NCBI GenBank assembly: GCA_964495465.1
Contig: CAZBWE010000018.1
Span: 1 to 33,497, forward strand
DNA length: 33,497 nt
Reading direction: 5' to 3'
DNA from: CAZBWE01 sp964495465
GTDB lineage: Bacteria; Planctomycetota; Phycisphaerae; Sedimentisphaerales; Anaerobacaceae
In this document: positions 8,076 to 14,831 of the stretch, in pieces
Layout of the letters: every line of letters begins with the position of its first letter
Position numbering within the stretch: position 1 is the first letter of the stretch
The notes under the pieces: generated by a model
Told to the model about the DNA's origin: nothing
The model's input: only the letters and a program-made list of their open reading frames with translations
Database searches by the model: none
Translations under genes and position numbers: made by a program

Positions 8076-9344
8076 CTATAATCTTAACCGAAGCATGTTT
8101 AGAGCTGCTTGCGCCGCCATGAGTCGGACGAAATTTCTGCCGTGAGAAAAGGTAAAACGTTTTGTTTCGGCATCATCGGATGAATCCACACTAATATATA
8201 CCAAACCAACTCGCTTTTGTTCAGTTGCACCAGTTGGACCAGCTATACCGGTTGTAGCAATGGCAAAATCTGCTCCGGCTTTGCGTCTTGCACCACGGGC
8301 CATAGCCGATGCAACCTGCTCGCTAACAGCTCCATATTTTTCAATCAACTCAGCGGGAACACCAAGCTCGCTTGTTTTAGCATCGTTGCTATACGTAATC
8401 CAGCCATATTTAAAATATCTGCTTGCCCCTGGTATATCGGTCAGCAACTTTGCCAACATGCCGCCTGTGCAGGATTCGGCCACGGCAATTGTTTTTCGCT
8501 GTTGGGCCAGCTTTTCACCCACCACTTCTGCCAGAGTCTGCTCATCCGTGCCATAAACAAGCTTTCCAAGTGTGCTTCGCAATAACTCTTCGTCTTTTTC
8601 GGCCATTTGCCTGGCCTGGCTTTTGCTTTCCGCGGTGGCGATAATAGCCAGTGTAATTATACCAAAATGGACAGTGCAATTGATTAGCGGATTCCTTGCG
8701 CGCTGCATAAGTGGGCCGAGCAGCTCTGCAATGTTCGATTCACCTGCCCCAAAACAATTGAGTTTTCTTATTGCTATGAATTGGCCGGCAGCTTGCCCAC
8801 CAGATGTAAGGCGGGCAAGTTTTTTTAGCTCCGGCAGAACAGATTCCTCAAACATTTGTTTCATTTCCGACGGCACTCCGGGTAAAGCAATAAGTAGGGG
8901 CGGTTCGCGAACCGCCCCTACCCTGGCCATAATTCCGGGAGCTGTTCCAAGATTATTAACGATGGCTCCTGAACCGGCAGGGATATACGCCTGAACCTTA
9001 TTTTTTTCGGGCATTTGTCGATTTCGGCTGGTAAAGAAATCCTTTATTTTTTGTAAAAGCTCGTCTTGTAATCGCAATTTTGCACATAAGAACTTTGCCA
9101 TCGCCTGACGGGTCAAATCATCATCGGTCGGCCCAAGTCCTCCGGTTGCCAGAATTATATCAGCATCTTCGGCCGCCAAACTAAATGACCGCACAATCGA
9201 ATCTATGTCATCTGCAACGGTATAAAAGCTGACAACAGGTATGCCGATTGAGAGTAATTTTTCACCCAGATACGCAGCGTTAGTGCCTATAGTCTGGCCA
9301 GTGAGAAGTTCATTGCCAATACTGACAATGCTTGCTTTTTTCAT
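8076..9344 (-). CDS. cinA: CinA-family protein (nicotinamide-nucleotide amidohydrolase PncC domain)
   Basis: A two-domain protein of 422 residues from the ATG at 9344. The N-terminal part is the molybdopterin-binding-like COG1058 domain (SIGNELLTGQTIGTN, ATGGLGPTDDDLTR, ALPGVPSEM). The C-terminal part is the CinA/PncC domain (AVAESCTGGMLA, TTGIAGPTGAT), which deamidates nicotinamide mononucleotide in NAD recycling. An in-frame TTG at 9398 with GGAG seven bases upstream would add 18 residues. The ATG is preferred because family members begin right before the SIGNELL motif, but its own ribosome binding site is weak. A 28-bp perfect palindrome is inserted in frame at 8894-8921, lengthening the loop before ALPG. 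It follows the SDR gene on the same strand. Confidence 0.92.
   Translation of the reverse strand: MKKASIVSIGNELLTGQTIGTNAAYLGEKLLSIGIPVVSFYTVADDIDSIVRSFSLAAEDADIILATGGLGPTDDDLTRQAMAKFLCAKLRLQDELLQKIKDFFTSRNRQMPEKNKVQAYIPAGSGAIVNNLGTAPGIMARVGAVREPPLLIALPGVPSEMKQMFEESVLPELKKLARLTSGGQAAGQFIAIRKLNCFGAGESNIAELLGPLMQRARNPLINCTVHFGIITLAIIATAESKSQARQMAEKDEELLRSTLGKLVYGTDEQTLAEVVGEKLAQQRKTIAVAESCTGGMLAKLLTDIPGASRYFKYGWITYSNDAKTSELGVPAELIEKYGAVSEQVASAMARGARRKAGADFAIATTGIAGPTGATEQKRVGLVYISVDSSDDAETKRFTFSHGRNFVRLMAAQAALNMLRLRL
8894..8921. repeat. Perfect 28-bp palindrome inside cinA
   Basis: The two arms GTAGGGGCGGTTCG and CGAACCGCCCCTAC are exact reverse complements with no loop. It encodes about ten residues (GAVREPPL region, near residues 142-151) and keeps the frame open. 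GC content is far above the neighbouring sequence. The composition and shape are those of dispersed palindromic repeats usually found between genes. Confidence 0.85.
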
Positions 9345-9431
9345 ATTTCGTATCTCGTCGTCTGTGACTTTTTCTCCACCGAATATGTCATACTTCAATT
9401 AGCCGCTCCGCATTGTTTTGTTAATCGGGTA

Positions 9432-10250
9432 TTAAGCCCTTGTCTTGCCGCCTGAAATATTAATAGTCGTGCCGTGAATATAACTGGCACGGTCAGAGGC
9501 CAAAAAACATATCGCGTTGGCAACCTCACTGAGCTTGCCGCTTCTTCCCAGTGGAATAGCAACCTGCTTATACTTCCGACGCAGCTCTTCGACTGTTATT
9601 CCTCTCGCATAGGCCAGCGCACGTTCATATTCCTCAGACCGCAAAGCAGTCTGCTCCACTATTCCCGGTGCGATGCCGACAACCCGGATATTGTGCCTGC
9701 CCAACTCCTTCGCCCAGGAGCGAGTCATAGTGTAAATGGCCGCCTTTGTCGCAGCATAAACACTTTGACCTTCTGATCCCTCAAGGCCGGATTCGGAAGT
9801 CATATTAATTATTACGCCACCTCTGCCGGACTGAATCATTACTCGGGCAACCGCCTGAGCACATAGAAAATACCCTTTCTGATTTATTGAGATCATTTTA
9901 TCCCATATTTCCCCGGTTATTTCTTCTTTGCCTGCCGGGTCCACAAGCAAACGCGGAATAAGAATGCCGGCATTATTGACAAGAACATCGATTCGACCAA
10001 AAGATTTGAGAGTGGACTGAACCATATTGTCAACACTTGGCTTGCTGGTAACATCCGCCGTTATAGAAATATGCTCGCCACCAAAACTGTCTTTCAACTC
10101 ATCCTTTGTCCGCATAGCACCGGCTTCATCCACATCAGCCACAACCACCTTGGCACCAACTTCAGCCAGGCCCTGACAAACAGCTTTACCAATTCCAGAA
10201 GCCCCGCCGGTAACGATTGCTACTTTTTCTTCCAAACCGAGCCAACTCAT
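9432..10250 (-). CDS. Short-chain dehydrogenase, sorbitol-6-phosphate 2-dehydrogenase-like (SorD type)
   Basis: A classical SDR of 272 residues from the ATG at 10250 (an in-frame TTG one codon earlier is possible). It has the NAD(P)-binding TGGASGIG (14-21), NNAG (92-95) and the catalytic set N123, S152, Y165 and K169 (YAATK). From memory, the segments SESGLEGSEGQS, RVVGIAPGI, ITVEELR and the terminal SGGKTR closely resemble SorD, the sorbitol-6-phosphate dehydrogenase of the Klebsiella L-sorbose operon. This supports a polyol-phosphate to ketose-phosphate role. The Asp after the second beta-strand (VVADVD) suggests NAD rather than NADP. It sits 40 bases after a zinc polyol dehydrogenase gene, so the two probably act on related sugar alcohols. 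Exact substrate is inference. Confidence 0.82.
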   Translation of the reverse strand: MSWLGLEEKVAIVTGGASGIGKAVCQGLAEVGAKVVVADVDEAGAMRTKDELKDSFGGEHISITADVTSKPSVDNMVQSTLKSFGRIDVLVNNAGILIPRLLVDPAGKEEITGEIWDKMISINQKGYFLCAQAVARVMIQSGRGGVIINMTSESGLEGSEGQSVYAATKAAIYTMTRSWAKELGRHNIRVVGIAPGIVEQTALRSEEYERALAYARGITVEELRRKYKQVAIPLGRSGKLSEVANAICFLASDRASYIHGTTINISGGKTRA

Positions 10251-10290
10251 CAAGTTTAATCTCCAAATAAAATATAACTTCTATTTAGAC

Positions 10291-11325
10291 CTACAGGGTA
10301 ATCATAGCCTTGATTACGCCATCGTGATATCCGGCAGCCAAATCGAACGCTTCCTTTGCCTGGTCAACTGAAAAATGATGTGTTATCATAAAGTCCACGT
10401 TTACTTTCCCCGAAGCAATCAAATCAACAGCCGGCTGAATGCATTGATTTTGCCTTCTTATGTTGATAATTTTAATTTCTTTTCTACGGATTCTATCAAT
10501 AGCCAAAGATATTCTTTCGAGCCGTGGAATACCGGTAAGTATTAGCGTTCCACCCGGCCTGAGCACATCAACACCTTCGTCGATGGTCTCCTGCTGACCT
10601 GCACATTCAAATACGACGTCGACTCCATCGGGTTGCCGCTCAAGAATTTCCTTAACGATATCCTGTCTGTCAGGGTTCCCGACCCAGGTAGCGCCGGCTT
10701 TTTCAGCCGCCTCGATGCGTTCTTCAATTTTGTCGGTCATATAGCATGAGCTTACATTTTCTGCTTTTGCACTGACAAATGTGCTCAAACCAATAGGGCC
10801 TGAACCAAAAATTGCGATGTCAGCACTTTCCGGCAATTTCGCCTGTTTGACCGAATATACAGCAATAGATAACGGCTCACACAAAGCGGCCTGCTCAAGA
10901 TTAATCCTGCTATGGGTCGGATAACAACATTCCTGAGGCATAACGATATACTCGCACAAACAGCCGCCGAGCTGTCCCGGCGTGCCGAGAAAACGTAAAT
11001 TGTAACAGGTATTTTCCCTGCCCATCCTGCATTGCACACAATTATGGCAGGATACGGCGGGGTCAACAGCAACCTCGTCACCAACCTTAACGCGGGTTAC
11101 CGAATTGCCAACTGCTTTAACGGTAGCAGAACACTCATGACCGATTATGTAAGGATACTCGACAATTTGTGAGCCGATTCTGCCGGCCTCGTAGTAATGC
11201 ACATCGGAACCGCAGATACCTACCCTTTCAATCTTCAATAGAACATCGGTATCCTTTTGAATATCGGGCTGTGGCATGTCTCTTAATTCTACCTGGCTGA
11301 TACCGGTTAATACAACTGCTTTCAT
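10291..11325 (-). CDS. Zinc-dependent medium-chain dehydrogenase (sorbitol/threonine dehydrogenase-like)
   Basis: A 344-residue MDR-family enzyme from the ATG at 11325, which has GGAAGG ten bases upstream; an in-frame TTG at 11334 is less likely. Catalytic zinc ligands C38 (GICGSD) and H63-E64 (GHE) are present, as is the structural zinc lobe C93, C96, C99 and C107. The Rossmann motif is FGSGPIGL and an acidic residue (MTDK) closes the second strand, suggesting NAD. The opening 'ICGSDVHYYEAGRIGSQ' matches polyol dehydrogenases (sorbitol, xylitol, L-iditol). Together with the SDR gene 40 bases downstream it forms a probable two-gene sugar-alcohol oxidation unit in the cytoplasm. The substrate cannot be fixed from sequence. 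Confidence 0.87.
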   Translation of the reverse strand: MKAVVLTGISQVELRDMPQPDIQKDTDVLLKIERVGICGSDVHYYEAGRIGSQIVEYPYIIGHECSATVKAVGNSVTRVKVGDEVAVDPAVSCHNCVQCRMGRENTCYNLRFLGTPGQLGGCLCEYIVMPQECCYPTHSRINLEQAALCEPLSIAVYSVKQAKLPESADIAIFGSGPIGLSTFVSAKAENVSSCYMTDKIEERIEAAEKAGATWVGNPDRQDIVKEILERQPDGVDVVFECAGQQETIDEGVDVLRPGGTLILTGIPRLERISLAIDRIRRKEIKIINIRRQNQCIQPAVDLIASGKVNVDFMITHHFSVDQAKEAFDLAAGYHDGVIKAMITL

Positions 11326-11352
11326 AAATTGCAAACCTTCCGGTTTGGTTGA

Positions 11353-11431
11353 ATAGTAACTGGTTAAATGGTTAAATAGTTACAACTTACCAATAACCAA
11401 TTACCATTTACCATTTACCATTTACCAATCT
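11353..11431. repeat. Degenerate 7-bp tandem array
   Basis: Between the polyol dehydrogenase and the YchF-like gene, units of the form TTACCAT repeat with period seven. Four tandem copies at 11401-11428 (three identical TTACCAT, then TTACCAA) are preceded by degenerate units such as AATAACC, AATTACC and GTTAAAT. The array occupies nearly all of the short intergenic space and so also lies where the dehydrogenase promoter would be expected. Confidence 0.8.
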
Positions 11432-11434
11432 ATT

Positions 11435-12505
11435 TTAGACATTAAATCTGAAGTTAATAATATCCCCATCCTGAACGATATATTCTTTCCCTTCCAGCCG
11501 GATTTTTCCGGCGGCTTTCAGTGCCTTTTCACTGCCAAGCTCCTTCAAATCATCAAAGCTGAAGGTTTCAGCCCTTATAAAGCCGCGTTTTATGTCGGTA
11601 TGCACCTTGCCCGCCGCATCAAGGGCCGAAGTCCCTTTTCGTATCGGCCAGGCCCGCAGCTCATCTGAAACGACCGTTAAAAAACTGATTAAACCCAGCG
11701 CTGAATAGCAGCTACCGACAAATTTTTTCGCGGCTGATTCGGCTATGCCCAGGTCAGCCATAAATTCCGCCCTGCTTTTGTCATCCAACTGCGACAGCTC
11801 GTATTGCAGCTCTGCGCAAATGGTAATTACGGGAATTGAAGTATCAATATGCCCGGAAAAATCGAATTTTTCATCTAGCTTATTCTCGCCCACATTCACC
11901 GCAACTACCATTGGCTTCAAGGTCAGAAATCCGAGTGATTTAATCATTTCAAGCTGCTCATCGTTTTCGATAATTGTGCTAATTGGCTTTTCAGCTTCAA
12001 TTGCCTCCTGCAGCTTCTTTTGCAATTCCAGTTCTGCCTTATCGTGCGGCTGTGCTTTTGTAGTTTTATGAACCTGCTTTTCGAGCCGTTCGATGCGAGT
12101 CGTTACAAGCTCCAGGTCGGCAAGCAGCAGTTCGGTCTGCAATTCTGCCAAATCGCGAGAAGGGTTTATCGCTTCTCGATAAGGCGGCACCGCCGGATTT
12201 TCAAATGCCCGCACAACGAGGACGAACATATCGACGGTCCTTATCTGGTTAATCAATCGCCTTGCAGCGGCCCTGCCGTGCTCATCGGCAAAGTTAAAGC
12301 CGGGCAAATCAAGACAGTCTATTGACGCACAGGTCGTCTTCTTTGGCTTGTAGTAATTCGCCAGCCAGTCGAGCCGCTCGTCAGGGACGTGCACTATAGC
12401 TTCTTCAATCGCCGTTGAGCCGGGCGGCGGGATGTGCTTGCCGCTCAGTCCGGCAAATATAGTGCTCTTGCCTGATTGCAATAAACCAAGAAGTGCTACC
12501 TTCAT
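11435..12505 (-). CDS. DUF933/TGS-domain P-loop NTPase, divergent YchF (OBG family)
   Basis: A 356-residue protein starting at the ATG at 12505 (AAGG six bases upstream); a GTG at 12532 would add nine residues. The P-loop is GLLQSGKST and the G3 motif is DLPGF. The base-recognition motif is NVGE, in place of NKxD. In YchF/OLA1 proteins this substitution goes with ATP rather than GTP binding. A coiled-coil stretch (about 130-180) follows the G3 region, and the C-terminal 80 residues match the YchF DUF933/TGS domain very well (AAGKIRLEGKEYIVQDGDII). The usual YchF segment GAxxGEGLGNxFL is replaced by ADEHGRAAARRLINQIR, so this is a divergent member rather than canonical YchF. Ribosome-associated function is inference. 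Confidence 0.85.
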   Translation of the reverse strand: MKVALLGLLQSGKSTIFAGLSGKHIPPPGSTAIEEAIVHVPDERLDWLANYYKPKKTTCASIDCLDLPGFNFADEHGRAAARRLINQIRTVDMFVLVVRAFENPAVPPYREAINPSRDLAELQTELLLADLELVTTRIERLEKQVHKTTKAQPHDKAELELQKKLQEAIEAEKPISTIIENDEQLEMIKSLGFLTLKPMVVAVNVGENKLDEKFDFSGHIDTSIPVITICAELQYELSQLDDKSRAEFMADLGIAESAAKKFVGSCYSALGLISFLTVVSDELRAWPIRKGTSALDAAGKVHTDIKRGFIRAETFSFDDLKELGSEKALKAAGKIRLEGKEYIVQDGDIINFRFNV

Positions 12506-12527
12506 CTTGCCCCTTAATTTACTTTTT

Positions 12528-12640
12528 GCCACTGATTACACTGATTTATGTTTTTTACTTTTGTCTAATCTGTGTCAATCTGTGTTCATCTGTGGCTAAA
12601 GTTCATTCAATTCTCTGTGCCCTCTGTGGCTTTTAACTTC
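12528..12640. repeat. Degenerate ~10-bp tandem array (ATCTGTG units)
   Basis: Three copies of ATCTGTG at ten-base spacing lie at about 12567-12595, in AATCTGTGTC / AATCTGTGTT / CATCTGTGGC form. They are flanked by shorter duplications (CACTGATTA/CACTGATTT and CTCTGTG). The array fills the gap between the fumarase beta gene and the YchF-like gene and its right-hand units run into the fumarase gene's 3' end. Confidence 0.7.
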
Positions 12641-13170
12641 TCATAAACACTATTTCCATAACAATCGTATGCCACAATGGCAGGAAAATCAACAACCTCT
12701 AATTTCCTTATGGCCTCAGCGCCTAAATCTTCGTAGGCGATTACTTCTGCTTTTACGATGTGCTTACTAAGTAATGCCCCTGCGCCACCGATAGTTGATA
12801 GATGGACGGCTGTATATTTTTTAAGTGCTTCTCTGACTTCGGCGCTGCGATAACCTTTTCCGAGCATTGCTTTAAGTCCGCCGGCTAATAGTTTTGGGCT
12901 AAAGGCATCCATTCTCGAAGATGTGGTTGGTCCTGCTGCACCGATTACTCGTCCCGGCCGGGCGGGAGTAGGCCCGACGAAGTAAATAATCGCCCCTTTG
13001 AGCTTTAACGGCAACGGCTTTTCAGAATTTAGCGCTTCGCACAATCTCTTATGAGCCATATCCCGGGCCGTATAGACAACGCCGGAGATTAAAACCTCAT
13101 CGCCCGCTTTTAGCGAACGCACATCTTTTTCTGCCAATGGCGCCTGTAATTTCTTTATTTTTCCACCCAT
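12607..13170 (-). CDS. Fe-S type (class I) fumarate hydratase / tartrate dehydratase beta subunit
   Basis: A 187-residue protein from the ATG at 13170, matching the C-terminal (beta) domain of class I hydro-lyases such as FumA and TtdB in length and motifs. It has LKAGDEVLISGVVYTARD at the start, the GPTTSSRMD loop, and HLSTIGGAGALLS. This subunit pairs with an alpha subunit that binds the 4Fe-4S cluster and interconverts fumarate and malate (or acts on tartrate). No alpha subunit gene is present on either side: downstream is a YchF-like gene and upstream a repeat island. A GTG at 13179 would add three residues. Function in the TCA cycle therefore depends on an alpha subunit encoded elsewhere. 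Confidence 0.88.
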   Translation of the reverse strand: MGGKIKKLQAPLAEKDVRSLKAGDEVLISGVVYTARDMAHKRLCEALNSEKPLPLKLKGAIIYFVGPTPARPGRVIGAAGPTTSSRMDAFSPKLLAGGLKAMLGKGYRSAEVREALKKYTAVHLSTIGGAGALLSKHIVKAEVIAYEDLGAEAIRKLEVVDFPAIVAYDCYGNSVYEKLKATEGTEN

Positions 13171-13209
13171 ATTTTTCACTAATCATTCATCACTTATCAA
13201 TTGCCCCCT

Positions 13210-13235
13210 GTCATTCTGAGCGCAGCGAAGAATCT
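13210..13235. repeat. CATTCTGAGCG-type dispersed repeat, copy 1
   Basis: A 26-bp element beginning GTCATTCTGAGCGCAGCGAA and ending GAATCT. It differs at one position from copy 2 at 13336-13361. In translation it gives the HSERSEES string that litters predicted proteins from many environmental genomes, which marks it as a widespread dispersed repeat. Confidence 0.85.
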
Positions 13236-13315
13236 CTAATTCTCTTTTTCTATGATTTTACCCCAGGTTTGTATTTTTTGAAAGTATTTATATTTTCAAT
13301 ATCTATATCGGCTAG

Positions 13316-13361
13316 CCCTGCCGCTGGCGGCAGGGGTCATTCTGAGCGAAGCGAAGAATCT
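13316..13361. repeat. GC-rich hairpin fused to CATTCTGAGCG-type repeat, copy 2
   Basis: Positions 13316-13335 form a hairpin with 8-bp arms (CCCTGCCG / CGGCAGGG, loop CTGG). Immediately after it, 13336-13361 is the second copy of the 26-bp repeat (GTCATTCTGAGCGAAGCGAA then GAATCT). The two copies are in the same orientation about 100 bp apart. Confidence 0.85.
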
Positions 13362-13394
13362 ATTCAAAGAGTCATTGGTGACTGTTCCTATTTT

Positions 13395-13778
13395 TTATAT
13401 CAAGTATTCGCCAATAAGACGATTTCTTTGTCTTGGTTCAAGTCCTTCACCATCCTTCCCAAGAATAAACTTGCATATTGCACAGCCATAAGCATGGTCT
13501 CGAATGTTCAGTAGATCAACAAGTTTTCTATCCTTACTAAAGCATCTTGGACAATAAGGACCTGAAATTTTATCGTTAATTACCCGATAGGCAAAGTTGT
13601 TACGTATTTCAACTGAGCCAATATCTTCGAGTTGTGCAATTTTTTCATCCTTTTCTCTGAGCTTTTCCATAAGTTCTATTGCTTCAGCTTGGAGGTCAAG
13701 AATTTTGCGATAAAGCTCTATATTGTCTATTTGTTGAACAAGCCTTACTGCTTCTTTAGCATCTTCTATTAATCCCAT
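13395..13778 (-). CDS. Small coiled-coil / zinc-ribbon protein, function unknown
   Basis: A 127-residue protein. Residues about 15-52 are heptad-rich and charged (LQAEAIELMEKLREKDEKIA), predicting a coiled coil. The C-terminal half has two CxxC knuckles 27 residues apart (YCPRC and GCAIC), a zinc ribbon. The layout, including 'GPYCPRCF...DRKLV', resembles a family of hypothetical proteins I recall from many bacteria, often near mobile DNA. The family name is not known to me. GGGA precedes the ATG at 13778 by about eight bases. It lies inside the repeat island and next to a PIN-like gene. No function is assigned; a DNA- or RNA-binding adaptor is only a guess. Confidence 0.7.
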   Translation of the reverse strand: MGLIEDAKEAVRLVQQIDNIELYRKILDLQAEAIELMEKLREKDEKIAQLEDIGSVEIRNNFAYRVINDKISGPYCPRCFSKDRKLVDLLNIRDHAYGCAICKFILGKDGEGLEPRQRNRLIGEYLI

Positions 13779-13845
13779 TTTTATTTCCCGCCAATTCTTA
13801 TTTCATAAGCTACATGGGTAGCTTTTTGCCGATCTTATAACGCTC

Positions 13846-14310
13846 TCATCTTTCAAAGAGTTCCCGATCACCGTCATAATTGGCGATGTCATACTCATCG
13901 GTTTTTATCCGGCCTTTGTACCTAGCATGGAGTTTTACCTTTGGCCCAATTAGCTCAATTTTCAGGCCATTTATATTTCTATTTCCAGAGTACCCGACTT
14001 CACCAATCAGAGAAAGTATCATATAACCATAAATATACTTTTGTTCAACGCTTTCATCAGTTTCTAATACTATAATCGCCGTATCTTTAAGATCCTGAAA
14101 TGGGAATCGTCCATGATCGAGAAAATCCTTATCTTTGGTCAAAAGAACACACTTTCGTCTCTTGGCTTCTTGCAGATGAAATCCATCGTCTCTCGGGTTA
14201 AAACCGAGTTCTATGGCGTACTCGACATGAAATCCTTTGCTTCTCAGATAGCCCACAAGCCAAGACTGAACATTCTCATCCGCGTAGAATCTTGTCTTAC
14301 CAAATTTCAT
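13846..14310 (-). CDS. PIN-like DUF5615 family protein, possible toxin nuclease
   Basis: A 154-residue protein with the DUF5615 signature: an N-terminal FYADENVQSWLVGYLRSKG, a central acidic segment (NPRDDGFHLQEAKRR), and LLTKDKDFLDHG. The conserved Asp residues correspond to PIN-fold metal ligands. Proteins of this family are usually the second gene of a pair whose first gene encodes a DUF433 antitoxin-like protein. Here the small open frame directly upstream (14328-14540) does not look like DUF433. The C-terminal 60 residues (GNRNINGLKIELIG onwards) extend beyond the usual short DUF5615 domain. The start ATG has no good ribosome binding site. Toxin function is inference from the family. Confidence 0.72.
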   Translation of the reverse strand: MKFGKTRFYADENVQSWLVGYLRSKGFHVEYAIELGFNPRDDGFHLQEAKRRKCVLLTKDKDFLDHGRFPFQDLKDTAIIVLETDESVEQKYIYGYMILSLIGEVGYSGNRNINGLKIELIGPKVKLHARYKGRIKTDEYDIANYDGDRELFER

Positions 14311-14327
14311 TTTTGTTTTTTGTTGAA

Positions 14328-14540
14328 TCAGCCATAAATCATTTCGCCAGTTGTTATTTCATTTTGTGCTGACATTTTCCTCCCGATTCCCTCCAAAGTC
14401 AAGCCAAAACTTATTGATGAAATTTCCTCCGCATAACTCAAAACCCTGTCCTGAGCGTAGCCGAATGGATCTAATTTAGAACTCAAAACTCTTTCTCCTC
14501 TGTGTCTAAAAATTAAAATATCATCACGCAGCGATACCAT
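14328..14540 (-). CDS. Small open frame containing a dispersed repeat, doubtful gene
   Basis: A 70-codon frame ending 17 bases before the PIN-like gene. The middle (LDPFGYAQDR) is the translation of a dispersed repeat at 14444-14473, so at least this part is not ancestral protein sequence. No family is recognised and the start lacks a clear ribosome binding site. A shorter 15-codon frame from ATG at 14375 has GGGAGG in front of it and could act as a leader or remnant antitoxin. It may be a degraded partner gene of the PIN-like protein. Confidence 0.25.
   Translation of the reverse strand: MVSLRDDILIFRHRGERVLSSKLDPFGYAQDRVLSYAEEISSISFGLTLEGIGRKMSAQNEITTGEMIYG
14444..14473. repeat. Dispersed repeat related to the CATTCTGAGCG family
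   Basis: The segment TGTCCTGAGCGTAGCCGAAT followed by GGATCT shares the TGTC...CTGAGCG..AGC.GAA..GATCT framework with the two 26-bp repeats at 13210 and 13336. It lies within the doubtful small frame upstream of the PIN-like gene. Confidence 0.6.
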
Positions 14541-14735
14541 AACTTTACACTTTACATTTTGAACTTTTCACTCCCTACCTCTGTGCCCTCGGTGTGCTCT
14601 CCGTAAGGAGTCCCAAGGACTGTGGCAAAAAAATAATCCGTGCTAATCCGCGTTAACTTGTGCCATAGGTATCTGTGGTTAATATTTTTAGTGTCTATTC
14701 GTGTTCATTCGTGGCTAATTTTTTTATAAAAAAGC

Positions 14736-14763
14736 TTGAAAAACAGGCCCTGTCCGGTATAAT
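14736..14763 (+). promoter_or_regulatory. Sigma70-type promoter candidate before a hairpin cluster
   Basis: TTGAAA (14736-14741) and TATAAT (14758-14763) are separated by 16 bases. The predicted start, near 14770, coincides with the first base of a run of three hairpins. The siroheme-type gene starts about 345 bases further on. Confidence 0.55.
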
Positions 14764-14769
14764 TCCGAA

Positions 14770-14830
14770 CGTGCTCTGGTAGCACAGTTGGTCCCCGGAG
14801 GGGCAAGTCTTACGGAACAGCAGTTCCAGG
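14770..14830 (+). ncRNA. Candidate structured RNA, three consecutive hairpins
   Basis: Directly downstream of a good -10 element lie three stems in 57 bases: GTGCT/AGCAC (14771-14785, loop CTGGT), CCCC/GGGG (14793-14803, loop GGA) and GGAAC/GTTCC (14814-14827, loop AGCA). The density of short perfect stems exactly at a predicted transcript start suggests an RNA element or a long leader of the siroheme gene. It matches no riboswitch, SRP, tRNA or tmRNA consensus that I can recall. An untranscribed repeat is an equally valid alternative. Confidence 0.3.
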
Positions 14831-14831
14831 A

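Noticed and set aside
9345..9398. TTG start for CinA with a good GGAG site
   Set aside because: It would add 18 charged residues before the family's conserved beginning; kept only as an alternative start.
13137..13514. A 125-codon plus-strand frame containing HSERSEES twice
   Set aside because: The string is the translation of the dispersed 26-bp repeat; the frame spans two repeats and overlaps real minus-strand genes at both ends.
14770..14830. Resemblance to SRP RNA (GGTCCCCGGAGGGG) or a tRNA D-arm (GCACAGTTGGT)
   Set aside because: The SRP core GGTCCGGAAGGAAGCAGCC is absent and no cloverleaf with acceptor and T-arms can be drawn.
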